Origin: JBBEDS01 sp040881175
GTDB lineage: Bacteria; Patescibacteriota; Minisyncoccia; 2-02-FULL-40-12; IGHO2-01-FULL-4-A
NCBI GenBank assembly: GCA_040881175.1
Contig: JBBEDS010000011.1
Coordinates: 1 to 28,775 of the forward strand
DNA: 28,775 nt
Direction: 5' to 3'
This document shows positions 21,701-28,775 of the stretch, piece after piece (position 1 is the first letter of the stretch; every line of letters starts with the position of its first letter). The notes under the pieces are model-generated. The model was not told where the DNA came from and did not search any database. It saw only the letters and a program-made list of their open reading frames with translations. A program made the translations under genes and the position numbers.

Positions 21701-23335
21701 ATGGCGCTTGAGGGTCTGAAAAAAACATTTAGAGGAGAAATCATCTCTGAGCCGGATCGGCTTGGTCTATATGAGCAAGATGCTAGCATCTTTGAGGTTA
21801 GGCCGAGCATGGCCGTAAAGCCAAAGGATGCAGAGGATGTTAGAAATCTGGTTGAATTTGTTAACGCTAATAAGTCTGATAATCCAAATCTTTCATTAAC
21901 TGCCAGAGCCGGAGGTACAGATATGTCAGGCGGCCCTTTAAACGAATCGATCATTGTCGACTTTGCCAACTTTAATAAGGTTATAGAAGTCGGGGATGGC
22001 TGGGCGATAACAGAGCCGGGAGTATATTACCGTGATTTTGAGAAGGCTACCCTTGCCAAGGGGTGGCTTTTACCGTCTTATCCGGCATCTAGGGAGATAT
22101 GTGCCATTGGCGGGATGGTTGCCAATAACTCTGCTGGTGAGAAATCTCTTTCATACGGCAAGACAGATAATTTCGTTGAAGAGCTTGACGTGGTTTTGAG
22201 CGATGGCCAAAGCTATGAGCTAAGAGCCTTGAAACCTGAAGAGCTTGAGAAAAAGAAAGCGCAGGATGATTTCGAGGGCAAGATATATCGCGAGACGTAC
22301 GAGTTGATAGAGTCTAATTACGATGCTATCCAAGCTGCTAAGCCAAAAGTATCCAAGAATTCCGCTGGATATGCCTTGTGGAATGTTTGGGACCACAAGA
22401 TCTTTGATCTGAACAAGCTATTTGTTGGCTCGCAGGGGACTCTGGGGTTGGTTACAAAGGTTAAATTCAGGTTAATCAAACCTAAGAAAGTATCCAAACT
22501 ACTTGTGGTTTTCCTGAACGATCTTAAGCCGCTGGCGGATATCGTTAACGTTGTCATGCGGTACGAGCCGGAAAGTTTTGAATCGTTCGATGATCGAACC
22601 TTGAAGCTGGCAATTCGATTTTTGCCCGGCTTGGTTAAGAGCATGAAAGGCAATTTCCTTACTTTTGCCCTCAGGTTCTTGCCAGAGCTTTGGCTGTTGA
22701 TCACTGGAGGCCTGCCTAAACTGCTGCTCCTAGTTGAGCTGACCGGGGATGATGAATCGATAGTTCAGAAGGAAATAGAGAAGTTGCAAAATGAACTCCT
22801 GGGCCTATTCAAGGTAAAGACTAGGATAGCTAAGAGTAAAGCTGATGCCCAGAAATACTGGACGATGAGGCGCGAAAGCTTTAATTTGCTACGAAAGCAC
22901 GTGGCTGGCAAGAAGACGGCGCCATTCATAGATGATATTATCGTTAAACCGGATAAGTTGTCTGAGTTTCTGCCTAGATTGGAGGAGATTCTCGCTCCGT
23001 ATAAAAACCTAATATATACCCTGGCCGGACATGCAGGCAACGGAAATTTTCACATAATCCCGCTCATGAATATAGATGACCCATCAGCTCGCCAGACTAT
23101 TCAAGAACTCTCCGAAAAAGTATATAATTTAGTCATTGAATTCGGCGGGTCAATTACTGCTGAGCACAACGATGGTCTCATCCGGACACCATATCTTAAG
23201 AAAATGTATGGTGAAGAGATATACCATTTATTCGAAAAAACAAAACAGATTTTTGACCCATTGAATATTTTTAACCCTGGAAAAAAGGTCGGCGGAAGTC
23301 TGGAATACGCCCTGGATCACATAAAGAAAAATTAA
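21701..23335 (+). CDS. FAD-linked oxidase of GlcD/D-lactate dehydrogenase type
   Basis: A 544-residue flavoprotein of the VAO/PCMH fold with FAD_binding_4 and FAD-oxidase C domains. FAD contacts: ARAGGTDMSGG (about 68-78), TEPGVYYRDFEKA, IGGMVANNSAGEKSLSYGKT and FVGSQGTLGLVTKV. The C-terminal part has LAGHAGNGNFHIIPL, ITAEHNDGLIRTPYL and FDPLNIFNPGKK, typical of glycolate and D-lactate dehydrogenases. A hydrophobic stretch in the middle (about 310-350) may bind the membrane. The substrate is not known; a 2-hydroxy acid is most likely. It lies 8 nt after rpiB and its stop overlaps rpe by 1 nt (TAATG). Confidence 0.92.
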   Translation: MALEGLKKTFRGEIISEPDRLGLYEQDASIFEVRPSMAVKPKDAEDVRNLVEFVNANKSDNPNLSLTARAGGTDMSGGPLNESIIVDFANFNKVIEVGDGWAITEPGVYYRDFEKATLAKGWLLPSYPASREICAIGGMVANNSAGEKSLSYGKTDNFVEELDVVLSDGQSYELRALKPEELEKKKAQDDFEGKIYRETYELIESNYDAIQAAKPKVSKNSAGYALWNVWDHKIFDLNKLFVGSQGTLGLVTKVKFRLIKPKKVSKLLVVFLNDLKPLADIVNVVMRYEPESFESFDDRTLKLAIRFLPGLVKSMKGNFLTFALRFLPELWLLITGGLPKLLLLVELTGDDESIVQKEIEKLQNELLGLFKVKTRIAKSKADAQKYWTMRRESFNLLRKHVAGKKTAPFIDDIIVKPDKLSEFLPRLEEILAPYKNLIYTLAGHAGNGNFHIIPLMNIDDPSARQTIQELSEKVYNLVIEFGGSITAEHNDGLIRTPYLKKMYGEEIYHLFEKTKQIFDPLNIFNPGKKVGGSLEYALDHIKKN

Positions 23336-23970
23336 TGGCAGAGGTAATACCATCAATTCTGGTAAAAACCAAGGAAGAACTGCTGGAGAAAATATCAGCC
23401 GTTGAAGCATTCGTAGGGCGTGTTCATCTTGATATCGCCGACGGCATTTTTGTTCCCAATACGACTATCGGTGGCTTCAATGACATCAGGATGATTGAGA
23501 CTGAGCTGAAGATAGGGGTTCACCTGATGGTCTCAAAACCGGAAAACCACATCAGCCATTGGCTGGGAACTCCGGCAGATCGATTCATTTTTCATGTTGA
23601 GGCCACAAGTAGATGGCAAGAAGTGATAGATATAGCCAAAGAGAATGATAAAGAGATTGGAGTTGCCTTGAATCCCAAGACTCCGACAAGTAGCATAGAA
23701 TCATTCGTGGATCAGGTTGATTTCGTCCACTTCATGACAGTCGAGCCTGGTTTCTACGGAAGTAAATTTGAAGAGTCGGTGGTGGCAAAAATTGCCGATT
23801 TCCACTTCTATTATCCTGACAAGCCAATACTGGTTGACGGGGGAGTGACGCCTGAGACTGCTCCTAAGCTGGTTGAGGCGGGAGCCACAATGCTGGTGTC
23901 AGGTAGCTACATTTTTAAAAGCAAGGACATCGAGACGGCGATAAGAGAGCTCGAAGACGCCGCTAATTAA
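23335..23970 (+). CDS. rpe: Ribulose-phosphate 3-epimerase family protein
   Basis: Rpe interconverts ribulose 5-phosphate and xylulose 5-phosphate. The 211-residue TIM barrel keeps PSIL at the first strand, metal and catalytic residues in VHLDIADGIFVPN and VHLMVSKPE, FHVEA, and VDGGV with the second acid. Differences: HVDVMDG reads HLDIADG, and MSVNPGF reads MTVEPGFYG. Specificity for another pentulose or hexulose phosphate is therefore possible. It overlaps the FAD oxidase stop by 1 nt and lies 13 nt before the PfkB kinase. Confidence 0.88.
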   Translation: MAEVIPSILVKTKEELLEKISAVEAFVGRVHLDIADGIFVPNTTIGGFNDIRMIETELKIGVHLMVSKPENHISHWLGTPADRFIFHVEATSRWQEVIDIAKENDKEIGVALNPKTPTSSIESFVDQVDFVHFMTVEPGFYGSKFEESVVAKIADFHFYYPDKPILVDGGVTPETAPKLVEAGATMLVSGSYIFKSKDIETAIRELEDAAN

Positions 23971-23983
23971 TCTAATTACATAT

Positions 23984-24952
23984 ATGTACGATATTATTGC
24001 CATAGGTTCATCAGTCAGGGATGTGTTTCTGAAATCAGGAAGCTTTGAGGCACATAAGCACGAAGACTCTCCAACCAGTCTGGAGCAGTGTTTCCCTTTG
24101 GGTTCTAAGATAGAGATCAAAGATATAGCTTTTGCCAGCGGTGGCGGTGGTACTAATGCGGCTGTCACTTTTGCCAGGCAAGGCTTTAGTGTCGCATGCG
24201 TTGGCGTTATCGGTGAAGATATCGGAGGCAACGAGATAATTGCAGAGCTGAATCGAGAAGGAGTGGTGACTGACTTTATCCATAAACACAGCCAAGGTCA
24301 TACCGCGTATTCAGTAATTCTGGTTAACGAGTCTGGCGAAAGAACTATCCTGAGTTATAAAGGAGAGGGACAGCATTTTGATGTAAAGCATGTTCCTTTT
24401 GAGAAGCTAAAATCCAATTGGTTCTATGTCGATTCTCTTGGCGGCCATTACGATCTCCTTGAGGGCGTGATAAATCATGCCGTGGAGAACAATATTAAAA
24501 TTGGATTCAATCCTGGAGGCAAAGAATTGGAACACGGCATTGATAAATTAAAGCCATTTTTGAAACATATAGATGTATATATAACCAACAAAGAAGAGGG
24601 GGCTGAATTGGTTGGTACTGAGCCTGCAGATAAGGCAGAAACCTTAAAAAGATTACAGGAGGTTGTTAAAGGTATAGTTGTTTTAACTGACGGCCACGAC
24701 GGTGTAATAGTACGTGATGGTGACAAAGAATATGTTGCAGGAGTGCCAGACTCCCCCGTAGTAGAAAGGACTGGTGCTGGCGACGCGTTCGGTTCAGGTT
24801 TTGTCAGCGAATACATGAGGAGCGGTGATATTAAAAAAGCCATACAATTTGCTACAGCTAATGCCTCCTCGGTCGTTACCCAGTTTGGATCTAAGGCGGG
24901 TATATTAAAAAAAGATGACTGGGGCCCCTGGCCATTAATAGAGGTTAAATAA
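23984..24952 (+). CDS. PfkB/ribokinase family carbohydrate kinase
   Basis: A 322-residue kinase of the ribokinase fold, phosphorylating a sugar or nucleoside with ATP. FASGGGGTNAAVTFARQG matches PfkB signature 1, GVIGEDIGG follows, and VVERTGAGDAFGSGFV is signature 2 with the catalytic Asp and the anion hole. VYITNKEEGAELVG is the usual strand before the ATP site. The sugar cannot be told from sequence; the context (rpiB, rpe, aldolase) suggests a pentose or a ketose phosphate. It sits between rpe and an unknown gene with short spacers. Confidence 0.92.
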   Translation: MYDIIAIGSSVRDVFLKSGSFEAHKHEDSPTSLEQCFPLGSKIEIKDIAFASGGGGTNAAVTFARQGFSVACVGVIGEDIGGNEIIAELNREGVVTDFIHKHSQGHTAYSVILVNESGERTILSYKGEGQHFDVKHVPFEKLKSNWFYVDSLGGHYDLLEGVINHAVENNIKIGFNPGGKELEHGIDKLKPFLKHIDVYITNKEEGAELVGTEPADKAETLKRLQEVVKGIVVLTDGHDGVIVRDGDKEYVAGVPDSPVVERTGAGDAFGSGFVSEYMRSGDIKKAIQFATANASSVVTQFGSKAGILKKDDWGPWPLIEVK

Positions 24953-24958
24953 AAATTT

Positions 24959-26230
24959 ATGAATGAGACACATCACAAATTGGCTAGATTATTAAGATCA
25001 AAACCTGAGTTTCTTTTTGAATTGGAAAAGAAAATGGATGCATATACGGGAAAGTCTGGAGTTATGGATAAAGTGTTGGAAGAGAATGACCTACTGGTTA
25101 ACAGAACCTTGCAGGAACTGGGTCTTGATAGAAACGAATGCCGTGCCAAAATAGTTTATGACGCATTGGTCCAGCGGCTAACGCATATGGATGAACACAT
25201 ATTCAAAGTGTTAGATAAGCCTGACCTTTCAAAATTATCCATGAATTGCGGTAAGCTATGTGAAATAGCAATTCAGCTGAACGAACCGAAAAAGGGTTTT
25301 TTTATTAAGAGAGAGAAGGCAACAGAAATGCTGGAACAATTTCCGCCGCAGAATCTTCTCGATTTTTTTGGCTATGGTTCCGTAAGAGAGTTGATAGAAA
25401 AAGAGGGATTCGCTTCGGTTTTTAGTTCTTTAAGGTTTGCCCAAGATAAAGATTGGATGCATAAGTTTTTTGACGAAGCATACTCAAATTTGTCTGCTGA
25501 TGATTTTGAAGAGCGCGATGTGGAATTGAAAGTTTTGGAATTGAAATGGTTGGATGTGGCTGAAAAGTTTTTAGATAAAAAGTATCACAACCTTAGCCAC
25601 TTGAAAGAGTTTGGTGTGATCTTTGTCGTGCCTCTCAAAATAGATACCCCGGGAGAAACGTTGAGGATGTTCACTTTGATGCTTCACTATTTGAACGAGG
25701 TTCCTTTCTATTCCAAACTATTTAGAAAATATTCTAAAGACAGTGACTTTTCTGACAAATTGAAATCTCTCTTAAGGGGGGATGTTTCCGAAGATCCGAT
25801 ACCGGAATCCAAACATCTTAGCTTTAGAATAGTTCAGAGATACCTGGCTAAAGACGATGAGCAAGACTTTCGTTTGGCTGAACCCCATTTTAATCCGGAA
25901 GTTGAGCACTGGTTTAGAGCTGAGAATGATTTGGCTAAACTTTCTAAAATGCCTGAAAGCGAGGCACACCAATTCGGCTATTGGCAGGGTCTGGATTTTG
26001 TAGGCGACTTTTTTAAAGATGGATTAGGAGGAATGGGCAAGGGTGACGAAGTTCTTATCAGCTTTGATCTTATAGACCTAGTCATGTCATTAGTCCAGAA
26101 AGGCGAGATTAAATATCTCTATCACCAACAGGAGGCTCTCTGGAACAAGATTTTCATAGAATACCTGGGGCGTGGCAAAATGGAAGAACTGGTTGAAGAT
26201 AATATTGTAAACGGATTTATTAAACTATGA
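24959..26230 (+). CDS. Conserved-looking cytoplasmic protein of unknown function in the sugar operon
   Basis: A 423-residue, soluble, mostly helical and charged protein with no signal peptide, membrane helix, or motif that I recognise. Notable segments: a helical N-terminal 100 residues; GFFIKREKATEMLEQFPPQN (about 115-134); GYGSVRELIEKEG; a hydrophobic core FGVIFVVPLKIDTPGETLRM; KHLSFRIVQRYLAKDD; and a C-terminal VLISFDLIDLVMSLV. It lies 6 nt after the PfkB kinase and overlaps the aldolase start by 4 nt (ATGA), so its product is made together with sugar-phosphate enzymes. It may be a regulator or a novel enzyme of that pathway; no direct evidence for either. Confidence 0.8.
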   Translation: MNETHHKLARLLRSKPEFLFELEKKMDAYTGKSGVMDKVLEENDLLVNRTLQELGLDRNECRAKIVYDALVQRLTHMDEHIFKVLDKPDLSKLSMNCGKLCEIAIQLNEPKKGFFIKREKATEMLEQFPPQNLLDFFGYGSVRELIEKEGFASVFSSLRFAQDKDWMHKFFDEAYSNLSADDFEERDVELKVLELKWLDVAEKFLDKKYHNLSHLKEFGVIFVVPLKIDTPGETLRMFTLMLHYLNEVPFYSKLFRKYSKDSDFSDKLKSLLRGDVSEDPIPESKHLSFRIVQRYLAKDDEQDFRLAEPHFNPEVEHWFRAENDLAKLSKMPESEAHQFGYWQGLDFVGDFFKDGLGGMGKGDEVLISFDLIDLVMSLVQKGEIKYLYHQQEALWNKIFIEYLGRGKMEELVEDNIVNGFIKL

Positions 26231-27087
26231 AGACACTAAAGGAATACTTTCAAGATGCGGTAGCTGGTAAATGGGCTATAGGCCACTTTAATTTTTCTAC
26301 CGCTGACCAGCTAAAAGCATTTGTCGAAGTCGCATCGGAGATAGACGCGCCGTTGATGGTCGCTACTTCCGAAGGAGAAAGTAATTTCGTCGGTCGTAGG
26401 CAGGCTGTGGCTTTGGTCAAATCCTGGAGAGATATGGGTCACGTTGTATTTTTGAATGCCGATCACCACAAGAGCTGGGAGACAGCCAAAGAGTCTATTG
26501 ATGCAGGTTATGACACAGTCCTGATAGATGCTTCTAAACTTAATTTTGAGGAGAACGTAGCTCTTACCAAAAAAGTTGTAGATTACGCCAAGTCAGTAAA
26601 CCCCGACATGTTAATAGAGGGAGAGCTGGGCTATCTCAGGGGAGAGTCTCAGATTCAAGAAAAAGTTGAGATAGGGCCCGATGACTACACCAAGCCGGAA
26701 GAAGCTCGGGAGTTTGTCGAGCGTACCGGAGTGGATCGCTTGGCTATAGTTTTCGGTAACATACACGGCGTAGTTACTGAACAGGAAGAACGGCTTGATT
26801 TGGAGGTATTAAAAAAGGTAGCGGAAGCTATCCCGAACACCCCTCTGGTATTGCATGGTGGTTCTGGGTTGTCCGGTACCGATGTACAGGAGGCGATCCG
26901 CAACGGTATATCGAATGTACATATAAATACGGAATTACGTGTGGCTTATCAAAAAGCGCTCAAGGATCAGCTAACTAACGATCCTGAGCAGACGACCCCG
27001 TACAAGTTTTTGGCACCCTCATATGAAGCAACCAAGAAACTTATCAAAGAGAAATTGGAGTTGTTTGGGTCAGCCGGTAAATTATAA
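26227..27087 (+). CDS. fba: Class II fructose-bisphosphate aldolase family
   Basis: Class II aldolases split fructose or tagatose 1,6-bisphosphate with a zinc ion. The 286-residue barrel shows FNADHHKSWE (catalytic Asp and zinc His), IEGELGYLRG, VFGNIHGVV (zinc His), VLHGGSGL (zinc His and phosphate loop) and NVHINTELRVAY. Substrate choice among fructose, tagatose and related bisphosphates cannot be decided here. It is last in the operon, starts inside the previous stop (ATGA) and has no ribosome binding site. Confidence 0.92.
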   Translation: MKTLKEYFQDAVAGKWAIGHFNFSTADQLKAFVEVASEIDAPLMVATSEGESNFVGRRQAVALVKSWRDMGHVVFLNADHHKSWETAKESIDAGYDTVLIDASKLNFEENVALTKKVVDYAKSVNPDMLIEGELGYLRGESQIQEKVEIGPDDYTKPEEAREFVERTGVDRLAIVFGNIHGVVTEQEERLDLEVLKKVAEAIPNTPLVLHGGSGLSGTDVQEAIRNGISNVHINTELRVAYQKALKDQLTNDPEQTTPYKFLAPSYEATKKLIKEKLELFGSAGKL

Positions 27088-27109
27088 AAAAAGCTCCCTA
27101 TGGGGGAGC
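27086..27109 (-). terminator. Terminator of the 186-residue protein gene
   Basis: Stem GCTCCC / GGGAGC with a 5-nt loop; on the minus strand it is followed by seven T. The stop codon of the minus-strand gene lies in the hairpin. The plus strand has no T tract, so it serves mainly the minus strand. Confidence 0.88.
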
Positions 27110-27658
27110 AATCTTGATTAAAGGTTCGGGTCTGTTGGGGCTTTCTAAGAGAAGCCTTTTTTCTTGCAAATAAACTCTTAGGTTATGAAGTAGTTCCTGC
27201 CAAATATCAAAATTAGCGGACACCTTTTTAATTACTTTTTTCCTTTTGCCGACGGCACTTTTGTTGAAGAAGTCTCTTCCTATTCGACACAGATCTTGCA
27301 GATCGTAGTGCTTGATCGCATATTCTTTATAGAATCCGCTCAAGAGCAAGGTTTGGCACCCAGCGAGCTCCATAAGCGAAGGTATGCCGCGGCTCATAGT
27401 GTTGTGCAGAAAGTTGTCATATATTTCCACCAGGCTTGTAAACGTGGGGAAATACACATCTGATCCAGTTGAAACTAGCGAGAAGCGAGTCAGAAACCTC
27501 GCTCCATAGTTGATCTGGAGCGTGTCTATATCCTGGCTCAGGCTGCCGCCTTTAGGGCAGATCTCATTAAGGTTGTCACGCCAAAACTTCAATGTTGCCT
27601 TTCTGCCTGAGGCAAGAAAGGAGCGTAGCTCGTTAGAACCCATTTTTTCAATGTGCAT
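27098..27658 (-). CDS. Unknown 186-residue cytoplasmic protein in an independent transcription unit
   Basis: No recognised domain. The protein is mixed and basic, with MELAGCQTLLLSGFYKEYAI (about 96-115) as its most hydrophobic part, a central NYGARFLTRFSLVSTGSD, a basic patch (GKRKKVIKKVS) and a helical end. No signal peptide. The start at 27658 is well supported: AGGAGG (27665-27670) lies 6 nt upstream. It has its own promoter and its stop codon is inside the terminator hairpin, an arrangement shared with the small membrane protein at 17138. Confidence 0.72.
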   Translation of the reverse strand: MHIEKMGSNELRSFLASGRKATLKFWRDNLNEICPKGGSLSQDIDTLQINYGARFLTRFSLVSTGSDVYFPTFTSLVEIYDNFLHNTMSRGIPSLMELAGCQTLLLSGFYKEYAIKHYDLQDLCRIGRDFFNKSAVGKRKKVIKKVSANFDIWQELLHNLRVYLQEKRLLLESPNRPEPLIKIAPP

Positions 27659-27693
27659 TTCTTGCCTCCTGTTAAAAGCAATGATTTAACTAT

Positions 27694-27723
27694 ATTTTAG
27701 AATTTATACGCACCTAGCGTCAA
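27694..27723 (-). promoter_or_regulatory. Predicted promoter of the 186-residue protein gene
   Basis: Minus-strand TTGACG (27718-27723), an 18-base spacer and TAAAAT (27694-27699). The -35 overlaps the ychF stop codon. The leader of about 30 nt carries AGGAGG. Confidence 0.6.
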
Positions 27724-28775
27724 ATCTTAATTTCAACAACATCACCCTCTTGAACAATGTAGTCTCTCCCCACTGTTTTCAGCTTTCCGCTTTGTCTGGC
27801 AGCAGACCAGGAGCCTACGGTAAGTAAGTCTTGCCAGTTAACAACCTCAGCTTTTATAAATAGCTGTTCAAAGTCAGTATGTATAGCACGAGAGGCTTTG
27901 GGGATGGGAGTCTCTTTTTTAGTGGTCCAAGCTCTGGTTTCATCTGGGCCAGTCGTTAGGAATGTTAGCAGCCCCAGGGATTCGTAACTTTTTTTGATCA
28001 GGGTATCAAGACCGCTTTCCTTGATTCCCAAGTCTTCCATGAACATTTTTTGATCTTCCGAAGATGACTCGGAAAGAAGCAGCTCGAAAGTATTTGAAAG
28101 GATTACATATTCATTGTCGCCGATAGCCTTTAGTAGTTTTTCATCAGGTTGCCAGCCTTCTTTTAGCTGTGATTCAGAAGCATTCAGGGTGTAAATGAAT
28201 TTTTTGTTTGTCAGCAGATTTAACTCTTGAGCAGTCTCTTCTTCTTTGTCGGAAAGTTTAATGTTGATTGCCAAAGTTCCCGACTCAAGGCCCCCTTTTA
28301 ATTTTTGCAGGGCGTCCACTTCAATGGCTAGTTTAGGATCGTTCGTGCTGGTTTTATCCAGCCTTTTGTTCACGGTCTCCATATCTGCCAACAATAACTC
28401 GGCATTTATTATCTCAATATCATCGGCCGGATCTATCTTCTTGTGGACATGGGTTATGTTCTCATCTTCAAACACCCTAACAACTTCAGCTATGGCATTA
28501 ACCTCACGTATGTTGGCTAAAAACTTGTTGCCCAGTCCTTCGCCGCTGGCAGCTCCTTTTACTAGGCCCGCGATGTCCGTAAATTCAATTGCAGTTGGTA
28601 CTATCTTTTTTGACTCGGACATTTTAGCCAGTAGTTCAAGCCGTTCATCTGGTACGGCAACAACTCCGACATTCGGGTCGATTGTAGTAAAAGGGTAGTT
28701 TGATATATCTATTTGTTTTTTGGTCAGTGCCTTGAAGAGGGTAGATTTACCCACATTTGGCAAACCGACTATTCC
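27720..28775 (-). CDS. ychF: Ribosome-binding ATPase/GTPase YchF, 5' end outside window
   Basis: YchF (OLA1 family) is a conserved P-loop NTPase of the Obg group that binds ribosomes and often prefers ATP. Visible: GIVGLPNVGKSTLF (P-loop, starting at the window edge), NYPFTTIDPNVGVV, FTDIAGLVKGAASGEGLGN (switch II), and a C-terminal TGS domain with THTDF-like AIHTDFEQLFIKAEVV and DYIVQEGDVVEI. The frame is open to the edge and reads GIVGLPN, so only the first few codons are missing; the TTG at 28763 lies inside the P-loop and is not a start. It is followed by the promoter of the 186-residue gene. Confidence 0.96.
   Translation of the reverse strand, partial: GIVGLPNVGKSTLFKALTKKQIDISNYPFTTIDPNVGVVAVPDERLELLAKMSESKKIVPTAIEFTDIAGLVKGAASGEGLGNKFLANIREVNAIAEVVRVFEDENITHVHKKIDPADDIEIINAELLLADMETVNKRLDKTSTNDPKLAIEVDALQKLKGGLESGTLAINIKLSDKEEETAQELNLLTNKKFIYTLNASESQLKEGWQPDEKLLKAIGDNEYVILSNTFELLLSESSSEDQKMFMEDLGIKESGLDTLIKKSYESLGLLTFLTTGPDETRAWTTKKETPIPKASRAIHTDFEQLFIKAEVVNWQDLLTVGSWSAARQSGKLKTVGRDYIVQEGDVVEIKI

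Noticed and set aside
28761..28763. TTG start for ychF
   Set aside because: The codon is the Leu of GLPNVGKS in the P-loop; the gene continues past the window edge.
1..28775. CRISPR array, insertion sequence or prophage
   Set aside because: No regularly spaced repeats, transposase, integrase or phage structural genes were seen; the only long direct repeats are the two assembly overlaps.
1..28775. UGA read as glycine (Gracilibacteria/Absconditabacteria code)
   Set aside because: TGA ends comEC, the AAA ATPase, the ComEC-type MBL gene, gene 16380, the reductase and ychF at family-typical positions.

Overview
The window looks like a piece of a reduced bacterial genome of the Candidate Phyla Radiation (Patescibacteria) type, probably from a metagenome assembly. 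Evidence: dense genes with 1-4 nt start/stop overlaps, short forms of universal proteins (62-residue zinc-type L28, split ComEC), SodFM and class II aldolase of CPR-like form, several unrecognised small membrane proteins, and few Shine-Dalgarno sites. TGA is used as a stop, so the UGA=Gly code of Gracilibacteria/Absconditabacteria is excluded. I cannot place it to phylum. Three runs of 100 N are present. Two are false gaps: the same 55 bases stand on both sides, so the contigs simply overlap. The third (18585-18684) shows no such overlap and is a real gap of unknown size.

Layout. 1-9462 (+): 3' part of ligA, gatC, gatA, a membrane-anchored HEPN-like protein, comEC without its metallo-beta-lactamase domain, an AAA ATPase with its own promoter and terminator, the missing ComEC metallo-beta-lactamase domain as a secreted protein, ndk, and a NUDIX hydrolase. 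9508-11580 (-): rpmB, a coiled-coil protein, tRNA-Pro(GGG) and an HD-GYP-like protein form one tight unit. 11657-15317 (+): M50 protease, then rpsL-rpsG-fusA. 15318-15515 holds a promoter, a foldable RNA of about 135 nt and a terminator, followed by a small RRM protein. 15845-20274: small membrane protein (-), an exported protein with a two-helix partner (+), glutaredoxin, superoxide dismutase, a gap-broken membrane gene, and a protein mannosyltransferase (-). 20329-27087 (+): AhpF-like reductase, rpiB, FAD-linked oxidase, rpe, PfkB kinase, an unknown 423-residue protein and class II aldolase, with overlapping ends. 27098-28775 (-): an unknown 186-residue protein and the 5'-truncated ychF.

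How the genes fit together. The seven-gene block links pentose-phosphate interconversion (RpiB, Rpe), a sugar kinase, an aldolase and an FAD dehydrogenase. The glutaredoxin, SodFM and AhpF-like reductase suggest oxygen defence. ComEC plus the separate metallo-beta-lactamase protein suggest DNA uptake. LigA, GatCA, S12, S7, EF-G, L28, YchF and tRNA-Pro are core information genes.

The most general pattern is a two-class start system. Core genes lack a Shine-Dalgarno site and several begin 6-7 nt after a -10 box, as leaderless mRNAs do. Five genes (AAA ATPase, exported protein, its two-helix partner, gap-broken membrane gene, 186-residue protein) have clear Shine-Dalgarno sites, in four transcription units that each have a promoter and a hairpin terminator. 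These look like independent, possibly acquired cassettes. The structured RNA upstream of the RRM gene and the tRNA wedged into an mRNA are the other main points of interest.
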